NCBI RefSeq assembly: GCF_900110575.1
Contig: NZ_FOEF01000013.1
Coordinates: 62,001 to 126,000 of the forward strand
From: Amycolatopsis saalfeldensis
GTDB lineage: Bacteria; Actinomycetota; Actinomycetes; Mycobacteriales; Pseudonocardiaceae
Direction: 5' to 3'
DNA length: 64,000 nt
Part shown: positions 16,152 to 25,255 of the stretch, in pieces
How positions within the stretch are numbered: position 1 is the first letter of the stretch
Layout of the letters: each line of letters begins with the position of its first letter
Notes under the pieces: generated by a model
Seen by the model: the letters and a program-made list of their open reading frames with translations, nothing else
The model's database searches: none
Told to the model about the DNA's origin: nothing
Program-made: the position numbers and the translations under genes

Positions 16152-18041
16152 TCAGCCGGCGAGCGCCACGCTCCGGTGCGGCGCCGCCGGACGGGCCGGG
16201 CCCCACGACGGGGCCACGGTGCGCGGCGGCGCGACCGGCACGTTGCGCGCGGCCGGGATGTTCGGCGGCGCGGTCCGGACCGGCTGCGGCGCGGCCGAAG
16301 CCGCGACCAGCGGGCGAACCGGAGCCGCGACCGACGGCCGGACCGGCGCCGCGACCAGCGGGCGAGCCGGGGCCGGAACCGCGAGCGGGGCCGAGGGCCG
16401 AGCCGGCGCCGGGGCCATGCACCGAGCGGGAGCCGAAACCGGGACCGGGGCCGAAACCGGAGCCGCGGGCCGCTTGAGGTCGAGGTCGACCGCGACCTCC
16501 TCGCCGCCGATCTCGCGGGTGATCCAGGAGCCGGATTCCACCATCACGGCGAGGGTTTTGGTGTCGAGGCCGTTGATCCGGGCGCGGTACCAGCCGTCGT
16601 CGGGCAGGTTCGCCATCCGGCCCGCCATCCGGTCCTTGATCGACTTGAGCCGCTGGAACAGCGTCTCGGTGAGGGCCTGGCGGTCGTGCCCGCCGGCCAG
16701 CCCGGCGCGGATGCGGTCCTCGATGCCGCGCGGCACGCCGTTCTCGTCGGGCATCAGCATGGTGGTCCAGGCGCGGGACTTCTCGCGGTACTGCAGCTGC
16801 TGCATCAGGCCCTCGTGCGCGGCGAAGTCCGCGGCGCGGAACGAGCGGCCGGACCAGCGGGCCTTCAGGTTCGCGGCGAGCGACTGCACGCTCTTCACCC
16901 CGGTGTTGAGGCCGCGGCCGGGCCAGAAGTGCAGCGAGTTGGCGGCGTCGCCGAGCAGGAAGCCGAACGTGGTCGGCGCGAGCTGCGCGGTGAACTTCGG
17001 GTTCTGCGTCATGCCGAGCTTGAACGTGGTGATGCCGACGACGTCCGCCAGTCCGACACCGAAGAACTTGATGCCGTCGGCGATCCGCGGCCAGAGGAAC
17101 GAGAGCGCGTCCACCGAGGGCTTGAACACGGACTTGTGCCGGTCGCAGACGAACTTGTCGCCGTCCGGGCACATGGTGCAGCCGAACTTGCCGATGCACT
17201 CGACCGGGCCGTTCTCGCCGTAGGCCACCAGTTCGGAGGCCTCCTCGGCGGTGAGGCGCATGTTGATGAAGCCGCCGCCGAGCGAGTTGAACAGGAAGCG
17301 GTTCTGGCACACGGTCAGCGGCACGGTGAACTCGTCCGGCAGCTTCCCCTTCACGCGGATGCCGAGCACGGTCTCGTCCAGCGGCGCGCCGTTCACCGAG
17401 TAGAGGTCGCGGCTGGAGGTGCCGAACGCGTCCTTGAGGTCGTCGCGGGTCTTGGAGCGGGCGCCGTCGCAGATGGCGAGCACGTCGACCTCGTTCCAGG
17501 ACTCGGGCCGGGCGTAGGGCTCGGGGACCAGCTCGATGCCGTAGACGTCCTGCGCCATCTCGAGCAGGCAGTCCTCGATCCAGCGGATCTTGATGTTGCG
17601 CGGGCGGCCGCGCTCGGCGGGGGAGTCCGGGCCCAGCGGCCACATCTCGGAGTGCTTGCCGGCGACGAACAGGCGCTGCTGCACCAGCTGCGGCAGCTGG
17701 CCCCAGACGTTGCTCTGCAGGGTGACGACCTGCTCGCGGCGGTTGTTGCCCTCTTCCTCGCCGCGCCAGGCGATGCGGTTGCCGCGCCGGGTCCAGCGCC
17801 GGTCGTACACGCGGATCTTGGCCTGCTCGCCCATCATCGAGCGCAGGGTGCACGCGAAGATCAGCCCGACCGGCCCGCCGCCGGCCACGTCGACGCGCAG
17901 CGGCTTCGTCTCACCGGCCCGCTGGACCAGCTTCACCACGCGGCCGAGGTCCTGTCCGGGCAACGACTTCACCGACTGCCGGTTCTGCTGCGGCAGAACG
18001 AGCTTCATCGTCGCGTCGAAGTGTGAGCCGTTGTGGTTCAT
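16152..18041 (-). CDS. FAD-dependent monooxygenase-like protein with cysteine cluster and Ala/Pro tail
   Basis: A 629-residue protein. The Rossmann dinucleotide motif is AGGGPVGL at residues 53-60, the DG motif is CDGARSKTRD (about 191-200) and the second FAD motif is LLGDAANSLHFWPGRGLNTG (about 362-381). This is the layout of aromatic-hydroxylase-type flavoproteins. Two unusual parts stand out. Residues 282-302 hold Cys-x5-Cys-x2-Cys-x7-Cys-x2-His, a possible metal site. Residues about 508-629 are a low-complexity Ala/Pro/Val tail with repeated APARP and AAPVRP units. The substrate is unknown. ATG at 18041. It is preceded by an unrelated intergenic gap of 118 bases. Confidence 0.8.
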   Translation of the reverse strand: MNHNGSHFDATMKLVLPQQNRQSVKSLPGQDLGRVVKLVQRAGETKPLRVDVAGGGPVGLIFACTLRSMMGEQAKIRVYDRRWTRRGNRIAWRGEEEGNNRREQVVTLQSNVWGQLPQLVQQRLFVAGKHSEMWPLGPDSPAERGRPRNIKIRWIEDCLLEMAQDVYGIELVPEPYARPESWNEVDVLAICDGARSKTRDDLKDAFGTSSRDLYSVNGAPLDETVLGIRVKGKLPDEFTVPLTVCQNRFLFNSLGGGFINMRLTAEEASELVAYGENGPVECIGKFGCTMCPDGDKFVCDRHKSVFKPSVDALSFLWPRIADGIKFFGVGLADVVGITTFKLGMTQNPKFTAQLAPTTFGFLLGDAANSLHFWPGRGLNTGVKSVQSLAANLKARWSGRSFRAADFAAHEGLMQQLQYREKSRAWTTMLMPDENGVPRGIEDRIRAGLAGGHDRQALTETLFQRLKSIKDRMAGRMANLPDDGWYRARINGLDTKTLAVMVESGSWITREIGGEEVAVDLDLKRPAAPVSAPVPVSAPARCMAPAPARPSAPLAVPAPARPLVAAPVRPSVAAPVRPLVAASAAPQPVRTAPPNIPAARNVPVAPPRTVAPSWGPARPAAPHRSVALAG

Positions 18042-18159
18042 GTCCCCGGACCCCTCCCGTGTGCTTGCTCTTCTCGGCCATCACACGGGGCTGGGGGCGC
18101 AAGCGGTTCACGGATTTCCGGAAAAAACTTCGAAAGATCCTTTCGCGCTGGTGACAGGC

Positions 18160-19344
18160 CTAAACCGAGACCTCGTCCGCGATGTGCCGGGCGATCTCGA
18201 GCGCGCTCGTCGCCGCCGGGGACGGGGCGTTGAGGACGTGCACCTGGTCCCGTGCGGTCTCGATGAGGAAGTCGTCGACGAGGGAGCCGTCGGGGCGCAA
18301 GGCCTGCGCGCGCACGCCCGATCCGTGGCGGACGATGTCGTGCTCCGTGACCGCGGGGACGAGGCGCGCGAGGCTGGCGGCGAAGCGCTTCTTCGAGAAC
18401 GAGCGCCGCACTTCCTCCAGCCCGGTCGGGAAGGCGTACTTCTTCGCGAGCCGCCAGGCGCCGGGGAAACGGGCGACGTCGGCGAGGTCCTTCGGGGAGA
18501 CGTCCGCCCATCGGTAGCCCTCGCGCCGCAACGCGAGGACGGCGTTCGGTCCCGCGTGGACGCTGCCGTCGAGCATCCGCGTGAGGTGGACGCCGAGGAA
18601 CGGCAGCGTCGGGTCCGGCACCGGGTAGATCAGGCCGCGCACGAGGTGCCGGCGTTCGGGCTTGAGCTCGTAGTACTCGCCGCGGAACGGGACGATGCGG
18701 GCGCTCGGCGTCAGGCCGGCCAGCTCGGCGACGCGGTCGGACTGGAGGCCCGCGCAGTTCACCAGCGCGTCGGCGCGCAGCACCTCCGTGGCCGTGGCGA
18801 CCTCGACCCCGCCGTGGCGGCCGGGGCGGATGCCGAGCGCCGCGGTGTTCAGCCGCAGATCGGCGTCGGCCTCGTCCAGCAGGCGGACGAGCGTGGCGCA
18901 GACGGCCTCGTAGTCTATGATGCCCGTGGACTCCACCCGCAGCGCGCCGACGCAAGCCACCTCGGGCTCGTACTCGCGGGCTTCGGCGGGCGAAACCTGC
19001 TTCGCCGGGACGCCGTTCGCCTCCGCGCGTTCGGCGAGCGTGGCCAGCGCCGGCAGCTCGGCGGCTTCGGTGGCCACCACGAGCTTCCCGCAGACCTCGA
19101 CGGGCACGCCGTACTGCCGGGCGAAGTCCACAATGGACCGATTGCCGGCCACGGACATCCGCGCCTTGAACGAGCCGGGCTTGTAGTACAGGCCGGCGTG
19201 CACGACGTTCGAGTTGTGCCCGGTCTGGTGCGCCGCCCAGCGGACCTCCTTCTCGAGCACCGTGACGTCCTGCCCGCGCTTCGACAGCTCCCAGGCCACG
19301 GCCAGGCCGACGATTCCCCCACCGATCACCACGACGTTCCGCAC
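18160..19344 (-). CDS. lhgO: L-2-hydroxyglutarate oxidase-like FAD enzyme
   Basis: A 394-residue DAO-fold flavoenzyme, probably membrane-peripheral, that oxidises L-2-hydroxyglutarate to 2-oxoglutarate in this family. The N-terminal FAD motif is VVVIGGGIVGLAVAWEL. The LhgO-type landmarks HQTGHNSNVVHAGLYY, VPFRGEYYEL and IYPVPDPTLPFLGVHLTR are all present, as is the C-terminal FAD contact NAPSPAATSALEIA. The GTG at 19344 places the glycine motif at residue 8. It is divergent from a TetR gene; one of two matched operators sits 36 bases upstream of the start, so TetR control of this gene is likely. Confidence 0.9.
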   Translation of the reverse strand: MRNVVVIGGGIVGLAVAWELSKRGQDVTVLEKEVRWAAHQTGHNSNVVHAGLYYKPGSFKARMSVAGNRSIVDFARQYGVPVEVCGKLVVATEAAELPALATLAERAEANGVPAKQVSPAEAREYEPEVACVGALRVESTGIIDYEAVCATLVRLLDEADADLRLNTAALGIRPGRHGGVEVATATEVLRADALVNCAGLQSDRVAELAGLTPSARIVPFRGEYYELKPERRHLVRGLIYPVPDPTLPFLGVHLTRMLDGSVHAGPNAVLALRREGYRWADVSPKDLADVARFPGAWRLAKKYAFPTGLEEVRRSFSKKRFAASLARLVPAVTEHDIVRHGSGVRAQALRPDGSLVDDFLIETARDQVHVLNAPSPAATSALEIARHIADEVSV

Positions 19345-19380
19345 GGTCGGAAAGGCTACGCGACCGGGTCCGCGGCCGCG

Positions 19381-19402
19381 TAACCTGACAATCGTCAGGT
19401 TA
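19381..19402. promoter_or_regulatory. TetR operator 1 (distal)
   Basis: TAACCTGAC-N4-GTCAGGTTA is a perfect 9-base inverted repeat in the divergent lhgO/tetR promoter region. Its core CCTGAC-N4-GTCAGG is repeated exactly 32 bases to the right (about three helical turns). The -35 box proposed for tetR lies inside it. Confidence 0.7.
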
Positions 19403-19414
19403 GTCTGGTAACGT
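19385..19414 (+). promoter_or_regulatory. Predicted promoter of the tetR gene
   Basis: CTGACA at 19385-19390 and TAACGT at 19409-19414 resemble -35 and -10 boxes with an 18-base spacer. Transcription would begin near 19421, only a few bases before the ATG at 19424, so the tetR mRNA may be almost leaderless; no ribosome site is visible before the start. Both operators would block this promoter. Confidence 0.45.
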
Positions 19415-19415
19415 A

Positions 19416-19431
19416 CCTGACCGATGTCAGG
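19416..19431. promoter_or_regulatory. TetR operator 2 (overlaps tetR start codon)
   Basis: CCTGAC-CGAT-GTCAGG repeats the core of operator 1 with the same spacer length. The tetR ATG (19424-19426) lies within it, which points to autorepression at the transcription start region. Confidence 0.65.
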
Positions 19432-20038
19432 CAAGCGGTTGACCAGGGCGGAACGCCGGGCGCGCATCCTCACGGCGGCCGCCGGGGTGTTCGCCTCAAC
19501 GGGGTACGCGGCGGCGGGGATGCGCGAGGTCGCGGCCGCCGCCGGAATCAGCACACCGGTGCTGTACGACCATTTTCCGGCCAAAGCCGACCTCTACGCG
19601 AGCCTGCTGGAGTCCGAAGTGGACAGCCTGCTGGCCGGCTGGGCGGAGCTGCCGCACGGCGACACAGGGGCGGAGGAACTGCTGCACAGCCGCGTCGCCG
19701 CGATCTTCGCCTGGATCGAGGCGCACGAGCCGGGCTGGCGGATGATCTTCGCGGAGACCCCCGCCGACCCGGCCGTCGCCCAGGTGCACCGGCTTGGCCA
19801 GCAGCGGGCGACCGAGCAGCTCACCACGGTGTTCCGCCTGGTCCCGCGCCTGGACCTGACCGCACGCCTGTCCCGCGAGCGCGCCGACGCCGTGCTGGCC
19901 GAGGCGTGCAAGAGCGCACTGAACGCCATCGCGCGCTGGTGGTGGTCGAACCGCGATGTGCCCCGCGAGGACGTGGTGGCCCTGACCGTCGACCTCCTCT
20001 GGCGAGGCCTGCGAGACCTGATCCGGGAGGACGCATGA
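19424..20038 (+). CDS. TetR family transcriptional regulator
   Basis: A 204-residue regulator. The N-terminal helix-turn-helix domain is typical (RRARILTAAAGVFASTGY, then MREVAAAAGISTPVLYDHF at about 33-51). The C-terminal ligand domain is all-helical. Because its own start codon lies in one of two matching palindromes, it very likely binds them and represses itself and lhgO. The ATG overlaps no ribosome site, consistent with a leaderless message. The stop overlaps the start of the next gene (ATGA), so the SnoaL-like protein is made from the same transcript. Confidence 0.92.
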   Translation: MSGKRLTRAERRARILTAAAGVFASTGYAAAGMREVAAAAGISTPVLYDHFPAKADLYASLLESEVDSLLAGWAELPHGDTGAEELLHSRVAAIFAWIEAHEPGWRMIFAETPADPAVAQVHRLGQQRATEQLTTVFRLVPRLDLTARLSRERADAVLAEACKSALNAIARWWWSNRDVPREDVVALTVDLLWRGLRDLIREDA

Positions 20039-20517
20039 AGGTCACCGAGCGCTACCGCAAGGCCGCCGAAACCGGCGACGTGGACCTGGCCATGACCACC
20101 TTCGCCGCCGACGCCGTCCTGCATTCCCCGCTCACGGGCCGAGTGCGCTTCACCGGCCACGCGGAACTGCGGCCGTTGATCGAAGTCGCGTACAGCCACT
20201 TGAAAAACGTGCGGTTCGTCGCCGATCTGGGCGATGAAGAGACCCGTGTGGTCATCTACACCGCGCAGATCGGCGACGAACCGGTGGAGGAAGCGGCGTT
20301 GCTGCGGATCGAGGACGACCTCATCACCGAGGCGACGCTTTACGTCCGCCCGTTGCCCGGACTGGTGACCCTGATGTCCGCCTTCGGCCCCGACATCGCC
20401 CGCCGCAACCACCGCCCGGCCGCGGCCCGCTTTCTGTCCCTGGCCACGAAACCGTTGCGCGCCATGGTCCGCTCCGGGGACAAGCACGCCGTCCCGCTGG
20501 CCGCGCCCCGCCGTTAA
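20035..20517 (+). CDS. SnoaL/NTF2-like domain protein
   Basis: A 160-residue protein starting KVTERYRKAAETGD, with the NTF2-like cone pattern: an N-terminal helix, AADAVLHSPLTGRVRFTGH, then strands including VRFVADLGDEETRVVIY and EEAALLRIEDDLITEATLYVRP. Proteins of this fold are small-molecule binders or isomerase-like enzymes; no catalytic set is obvious here. ATG at 20035 overlaps the tetR stop. It ends tail to tail with the DHA2 exporter, sharing four bases. Co-expression with tetR suggests it acts on, or senses, the same unknown metabolite. Confidence 0.8.
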   Translation: MKVTERYRKAAETGDVDLAMTTFAADAVLHSPLTGRVRFTGHAELRPLIEVAYSHLKNVRFVADLGDEETRVVIYTAQIGDEPVEEAALLRIEDDLITEATLYVRPLPGLVTLMSAFGPDIARRNHRPAAARFLSLATKPLRAMVRSGDKHAVPLAAPRR

Positions 20518-22046
20518 ACCAGCACGGGCTCGTTGATCTCGGCGGGGTCGTCGAGCACCTTCGGCACGCCCTTCAGCGCCACCCAGGCCACCACCGTCAC
20601 CACGACCATCAGACCGGCCGCCCCCAGCATCGTCACCTGCAGCCCGCCGACGAACGCTTCCCGCGCGCTCGCCAGCAACGCCTGCCCGCCGGGCACCTGG
20701 GCCGCGACCTGCACCGCCCCGCCGAGGGTGTCGCGGGCCGAATCCGCCGCCGCGGCCGAAAGCCCGCCCGGCAGCACCAGCCCGTTCCGGTACAGCGACC
20801 CCAGCAGACTCCCCAGCACCGCGATCCCCAGCGCGCCACCGAGTTCCGTGGCCGTCTCGGAAATCGCCGAAGCCGCGCCGGCCCGTTCCTTGGGCACGAC
20901 CCCGAGCACCGTGTCCGTGGCGACGGTCAGCACCAGCGCGAGCCCGATCCCGAAGACCGCCATGGTCACGACCAAGTACGGATAGGCCGTGGTCAGGTCG
21001 ATTTGGCTGTACAGCGCGAAGCCGAGTGCTGAAGCGGCGCAGCCGAGCGTGACCGTGCCGGCCCGGCCGAGCACCTTGACCAGCACCGCGCCGAGCGTCC
21101 CGCCGACCAGCGCGCCGCCCATCCCGGGCAGCCCGGCGAGCCCGGACTTCAGCGGCGACCAGCCGAGGACGAGTTGGAAGTACTGCGCGGACATCAGCGA
21201 AACGGTCAGCTGCGCGAACATCGCCAGCACCGTCACCCCGATCGTCGCGGAGAACGCGCGGTTGCCGAAGAGCTTCAGGTCCATCAGCGGCTCACTCAGC
21301 CGCGGCTGGCGCAGCACGAACGTCAGGAGGCAGCCGACGCCGACGACCGCGGCGGCGTAGACGTCCCAGTGATCCAGGCCTTTGTACGCGATTTCCTTGA
21401 TCGTGTAGACGACGCCGAGGATCCCGGCCAGCGACAGCCCGACGCTGACCAGGTCGATCCGCCCCGGCCGCGGGTTGCGCGACTCCGGCAGCACGGCCAG
21501 CTCCACGAGGATCAGCACGGCGACCACCGGCACGTTGACCAGGAACACCGAGCCCCACCAGAAGTGGTCGAGCAGCGCGCCGCCGACCAGCGGGCCGAGC
21601 CCGAAGCCGAGGATCGTCAACCCGCTGGACACCCCGATCGCGGCGGTGCGCTCCTTGCCGGTGAAGGTGTTGCGCAGGATCGACAGCGTGGACGGCATCA
21701 GCGTCGCCGCGCTCATGCCGAGCAGCACGCGCAACGCGATCAGCAGCTCCGCGTTCGGCGCGTACGCGGTGGCCACCGAGACGAGCCCGAACACCGCCGC
21801 GCCGCTCAGCAGCAGCCGTTTGCGCCCGATCCGGTCCCCGAGGTTGCCCATCGTGATCAGCAGCCCGGCCAGCGCGAACCCGTACCCGTCGGCGATCCAC
21901 AGCGCCTGCGTGGTGCTCGGGTGCAGCGCCTCCGAAACCGCCGGGATGGCCAGGTGCAGCACCGTCATGTCGACGGCGATGAGGATTTGCGCGAGGACGC
22001 AGACGCCGATGATGCCGGCCTTCCGTCCCCTGGTGAGTGTGGTCAT
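20514..22046 (-). CDS. MFS transporter of the DHA2 (14-helix drug efflux) family
   Basis: A 510-residue polytopic protein with about 14 helices. DHA2 landmarks are visible: VDMTVLHLAIPAVSEAL in helix 1, LWIADGYGFALAGLLITMGNLGDRIGRKR (motif A) and GLGPLVGGALLDHFWWGSVFLVNVP (motif C and the loop after it). QacA-like exporters in this family use proton motive force to expel cationic or lipophilic drugs. ATG at 22046 follows GGAGGGG; the longer frame has no site. It lies downstream of the SARP gene on the same strand, with a gap of about 90 bases. Confidence 0.92.
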   Translation of the reverse strand: MTTLTRGRKAGIIGVCVLAQILIAVDMTVLHLAIPAVSEALHPSTTQALWIADGYGFALAGLLITMGNLGDRIGRKRLLLSGAAVFGLVSVATAYAPNAELLIALRVLLGMSAATLMPSTLSILRNTFTGKERTAAIGVSSGLTILGFGLGPLVGGALLDHFWWGSVFLVNVPVVAVLILVELAVLPESRNPRPGRIDLVSVGLSLAGILGVVYTIKEIAYKGLDHWDVYAAAVVGVGCLLTFVLRQPRLSEPLMDLKLFGNRAFSATIGVTVLAMFAQLTVSLMSAQYFQLVLGWSPLKSGLAGLPGMGGALVGGTLGAVLVKVLGRAGTVTLGCAASALGFALYSQIDLTTAYPYLVVTMAVFGIGLALVLTVATDTVLGVVPKERAGAASAISETATELGGALGIAVLGSLLGSLYRNGLVLPGGLSAAAADSARDTLGGAVQVAAQVPGGQALLASAREAFVGGLQVTMLGAAGLMVVVTVVAWVALKGVPKVLDDPAEINEPVLV

Positions 22047-22135
22047 GGCCCCTCCAGCTGTCGTGATGGCCACGACTCTGGCGGGCCCCGCTGACCGGCG
22101 GCGCACGGTTCACGCACGGCGGGGGACGGGAGTGG

Positions 22136-25100
22136 TCAGGGAGCCGGTTCGATGCCGGCCGCGGTCAGGGCCTTCGGCGTGGTCAGTGCCTGCCCGGCCG
22201 CGTACTTCGTCGCGAAGTCCGGTCCCAGCCGGGCCCGCGCCGAAGCGGCGACCTGCGTGACGTCGGGCTGGCCCACCAGCTCCGTGCCGCGCACGGCGGC
22301 CGCCGCGCCCAGCAGGAGGGCGGTCTCCTCGGGCCGGTCCTCCAGGATCGCCGCGCCGGCCACCCCCTCCAGCGCGGCGGCCAGCACCATGCTGTCGCGC
22401 CACTGGCTGGCCGCCGCCACGGCTTCCTGCATCCGGCTCCTGGCCTTGGCCGGATGGCCGTCCGCCAGGGCGATCCAGCCGAGTTCGATCGTCGCCGTCG
22501 CCCGGACCGCGGCGACCGAGTACGAGCTGCTGGTGCACTCGGCCAGTGCGCGGTCCGCCAGCGAACGCGCGGTCACCAGGTCGCCGGTGCGGCGGGCGAG
22601 GCCGGCCAGCCCGACGTACGCCGACGCGCGCGTTTCGGGCATGCCAGAGCGGCGCGCGAGCGAGATCGTCAGCTCGTAGTCCGCGCGGGCGCCCGCGACG
22701 TCACCGCGCAGCGATCGGCTGTCGGCCCGGCGGCAGAGCAGGTCCGCGTAGTCGTCGGCGGCGCCGAGCTGCTGCATCAGGCCCATGGACTCCGTCATGG
22801 CCGCCAGCGCCTCGTCGTACCGGCCGCTCCAGGTGAGCATCTGCGAGAGGTGGTCGAGCGTCATCGAAAGTCCCCATCGCTCGCCCAGCTCGCGGTACCG
22901 CGCCTCGCCCTCGCGCATGCTCCGCTCGGCCGTGTCGAGGTCGCCCATGAGCATCGAGCGCAGGCCGAGACCCATCGGCAGCAGCGCGCTGGTCCACGGG
23001 TCGCCGTGCGCCATCAGCCGGCTGCGCACGTACAGCTCCGAGTCGTCGGTGGGCGGCCCGATCACCACGCCCATCAGCATGCTCAGCATCGGATGTCGCG
23101 GCGCCCAGGACATATCCGCCGCGTAACCCTCCACAAGGGACTGATACGTCGCCGTCGTGTCCTGGCCCGGCCCGGCGGATATCGCGTTCAGCACGCACAT
23201 GAGGAACTCCTCGGCGTACTCCCGCGGCGGCTCCGGCCCACAGCGCTTCACGATCTCCAGCGACAGCATCGCGCCCTCGTACCGCCGTCCCCGCATCCAC
23301 CAGTACGTCGCGAGCGCGGCCGCGAGCCGGAACGCCGTGGGCAGGTCTTCCTCGGTCGCCCAGCGCAGGGCGGCGACGAGGTTGTCGTACTCGGCGTCGA
23401 GCCGCTCCAGCCAGCCCAGCTGCTCCGCGGTGCGCAGCTTCGGGTCCGCCTCCTCGGCCAGCCGCAGGAACACCAGCGCGTGGGCCCGGTGCAGTTGCGC
23501 GGTTTCGCCCGCGCCGGTGAGCTTCTCGGCGCAGAAGGCGCGGATCGTCTCCAGCATCCGGTACCGGTTGCCCGACGTCTCCACCAGCGACTTGTCCGCC
23601 AGGCCCGGCAACAGGTCGACGGCGTCGGGCACCCCGCACACCTCTGCGGCCGCGGCCAGTGTCGCGCCGCCGGGGAACACGGTGAGCCGGCGCGCGAGGC
23701 GGCGCTCGTCGTCGTCCAGCAGCTCCCAGCTCCACTCGACGACACCGCGCAGCGAACGGTGCCGCGCCTCCGCCGTCCGGCTGCCGCGCGCGAGCAGGCG
23801 GAACCGGTCGTCGAGGCGGGCGGCGATCTCGCCGACGGGCAGCGTCCGGACCCGCGCGGCGGCCAGCTCCAGCGCCAGCGGCAGGCCGTCGAGCGCGGCG
23901 CAGATGTGCTGGACGTCGCCGATCGTGCCGTCGTCCACGCGGAACGCCGGGTCGCTCGCCGCGGCCCGGTCCGCGAACAGCCGCACGGCCGGGAAGCCGA
24001 GCGCTTCGGCGGCCGGGGTGCCCGGCGGCGGCACGGCGAGCCGGGGCACGGGCGCCAGCTGCTCACCGGTGATGCCCAGCGGCTCCCGGCTCGTCGCGAT
24101 CACCCGCAGGCCCGGGCACGCGGGCAGCAGGCGCGCGAGCAGCCGGGCGGCGGCGTCGACGACGTGCTCGCAGTTGTCGAGCACCAGCAGCGGGGCGCGG
24201 TCGCGCAGGGCCGCGACCAGCCGGTCCACGGGGTCCGGCCCGACGGTTCCGCGCAGCGGTGAAGCGACTTCGCGCAGGCCGAGCGCGCTGAGCACGGCCT
24301 GGACCACGTCACCCGCGACGTGCGGCGCCAGCGCCACGAACGTCACCGGCTCCGCGCCGGTCGCCGCGACCTCGACGGCCAGCCGCGTTTTGCCGGTGCC
24401 ACCAGGCCCCAGCAGCGTGACGAGCCGGGCGTGCCGCAACAGCTCGGCGACCTGCTGAAGCTCGCCGTCGCGGCCGACGAAGCTGGTCAGCTGCGCGGGC
24501 AGCGCCGAAGCGGGTTTCACCGGCTCGCTCCGCAGCGCGGCCAGGTGCGCTTCGGTCAGCTCGGGCCCGGGGTCGGCGCCGAGTTCGTCGGCCAGCGTCC
24601 GGCGGGCGTCCTCGAACGCGGCCAGCGCTTCCGCCGACCGGTCCGCCGCCTGCAACGCCCGTACGAGCTGGGCGCGCGGCCGCTCCCGCAACGGCTGCTC
24701 GGCGACGGTGGCGCGCAGCTCGTCGAGCACACCTGCCGCGCGGCCGAGCGAGATCTCCGCGTCCACCCGGTCGGCGGCGACGTCCGCGCGCAGTTCTTCG
24801 AGCCGCGTCGACTGCGTTGCCGCGAAAGGCGCTTCGGTGACGTCGGCGAACGCGGGCCCGCGCCACAGCGCGAGCGCTTCGCCGAGCAGCTCGCTCGCGC
24901 GGGCGGCGTCACCGGCGGCCAGCTCGCGTCGCCCGTCACCGGCCAGCCGCTCGAAGCGGTGCACGTCGACGTCCTCGGGATCCACCACGAGCCGGTAGCC
25001 GGCGGCGGTGAACTCGACCGGCGCGACGGCCTTCAGCGCGCCCCGGAGCCGGGAGACCTGTGATTGCAGCGCGTTCGCCGCGCCGTCCGGCGGTTCCTCG

Positions 25101-25255
25101 CCGTACATGCCGTCGATCAGCCGCTCGGCGGCCACGAACCGGCCCGCGTCCACGGCGAGCAGTGCCAGCAGCGCGCGCACTCGCGGCCCGCCCACCGAGA
25201 CCGCGGCACCCGCCGGCTCCCAGGCCGTGACCGCCCCCAGCACCCCGATCCGCAT
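22136..25255 (-). CDS. AfsR/SARP family transcriptional regulator with NB-ARC and TPR-like region
   Basis: A 1039-residue multidomain activator. Residues about 1-90 form the OmpR-like winged helix (PRVRALLALLAVDAGR, NALQSQVSRLRGAL). About 95-240 is the bacterial transcriptional activation domain, with alpha repeats. About 255-560 is an NB-ARC ATPase (SFVGRDGEL; Walker A GPGGTGKTRLA; Walker B LLVLDNCEHV; sensor VIATSREPLG; GLPLALELAA). The rest is TPR-like. Such regulators switch on secondary-metabolite genes after ligand- or kinase-dependent ATP binding. It is divergent from the sugar locus beginning at 25428, which makes that locus, or the adjacent DHA2 exporter, a plausible target. Confidence 0.93.
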   Translation of the reverse strand: MRIGVLGAVTAWEPAGAAVSVGGPRVRALLALLAVDAGRFVAAERLIDGMYGEEPPDGAANALQSQVSRLRGALKAVAPVEFTAAGYRLVVDPEDVDVHRFERLAGDGRRELAAGDAARASELLGEALALWRGPAFADVTEAPFAATQSTRLEELRADVAADRVDAEISLGRAAGVLDELRATVAEQPLRERPRAQLVRALQAADRSAEALAAFEDARRTLADELGADPGPELTEAHLAALRSEPVKPASALPAQLTSFVGRDGELQQVAELLRHARLVTLLGPGGTGKTRLAVEVAATGAEPVTFVALAPHVAGDVVQAVLSALGLREVASPLRGTVGPDPVDRLVAALRDRAPLLVLDNCEHVVDAAARLLARLLPACPGLRVIATSREPLGITGEQLAPVPRLAVPPPGTPAAEALGFPAVRLFADRAAASDPAFRVDDGTIGDVQHICAALDGLPLALELAAARVRTLPVGEIAARLDDRFRLLARGSRTAEARHRSLRGVVEWSWELLDDDERRLARRLTVFPGGATLAAAAEVCGVPDAVDLLPGLADKSLVETSGNRYRMLETIRAFCAEKLTGAGETAQLHRAHALVFLRLAEEADPKLRTAEQLGWLERLDAEYDNLVAALRWATEEDLPTAFRLAAALATYWWMRGRRYEGAMLSLEIVKRCGPEPPREYAEEFLMCVLNAISAGPGQDTTATYQSLVEGYAADMSWAPRHPMLSMLMGVVIGPPTDDSELYVRSRLMAHGDPWTSALLPMGLGLRSMLMGDLDTAERSMREGEARYRELGERWGLSMTLDHLSQMLTWSGRYDEALAAMTESMGLMQQLGAADDYADLLCRRADSRSLRGDVAGARADYELTISLARRSGMPETRASAYVGLAGLARRTGDLVTARSLADRALAECTSSSYSVAAVRATATIELGWIALADGHPAKARSRMQEAVAAASQWRDSMVLAAALEGVAGAAILEDRPEETALLLGAAAAVRGTELVGQPDVTQVAASARARLGPDFATKYAAGQALTTPKALTAAGIEPAP

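Noticed and set aside
16176..18026. 616-codon plus-strand frame opposite the FAD monooxygenase
   Set aside because: Shadow of the flavoprotein reading frame with His/Arg/Val bias and no motif.
22454..24262. 602-codon plus-strand frame antisense to the SARP gene
   Set aside because: The opposite frame encodes recognisable winged-helix, NB-ARC and TPR-like domains; the plus frame is Arg/Gln-rich shadow text.
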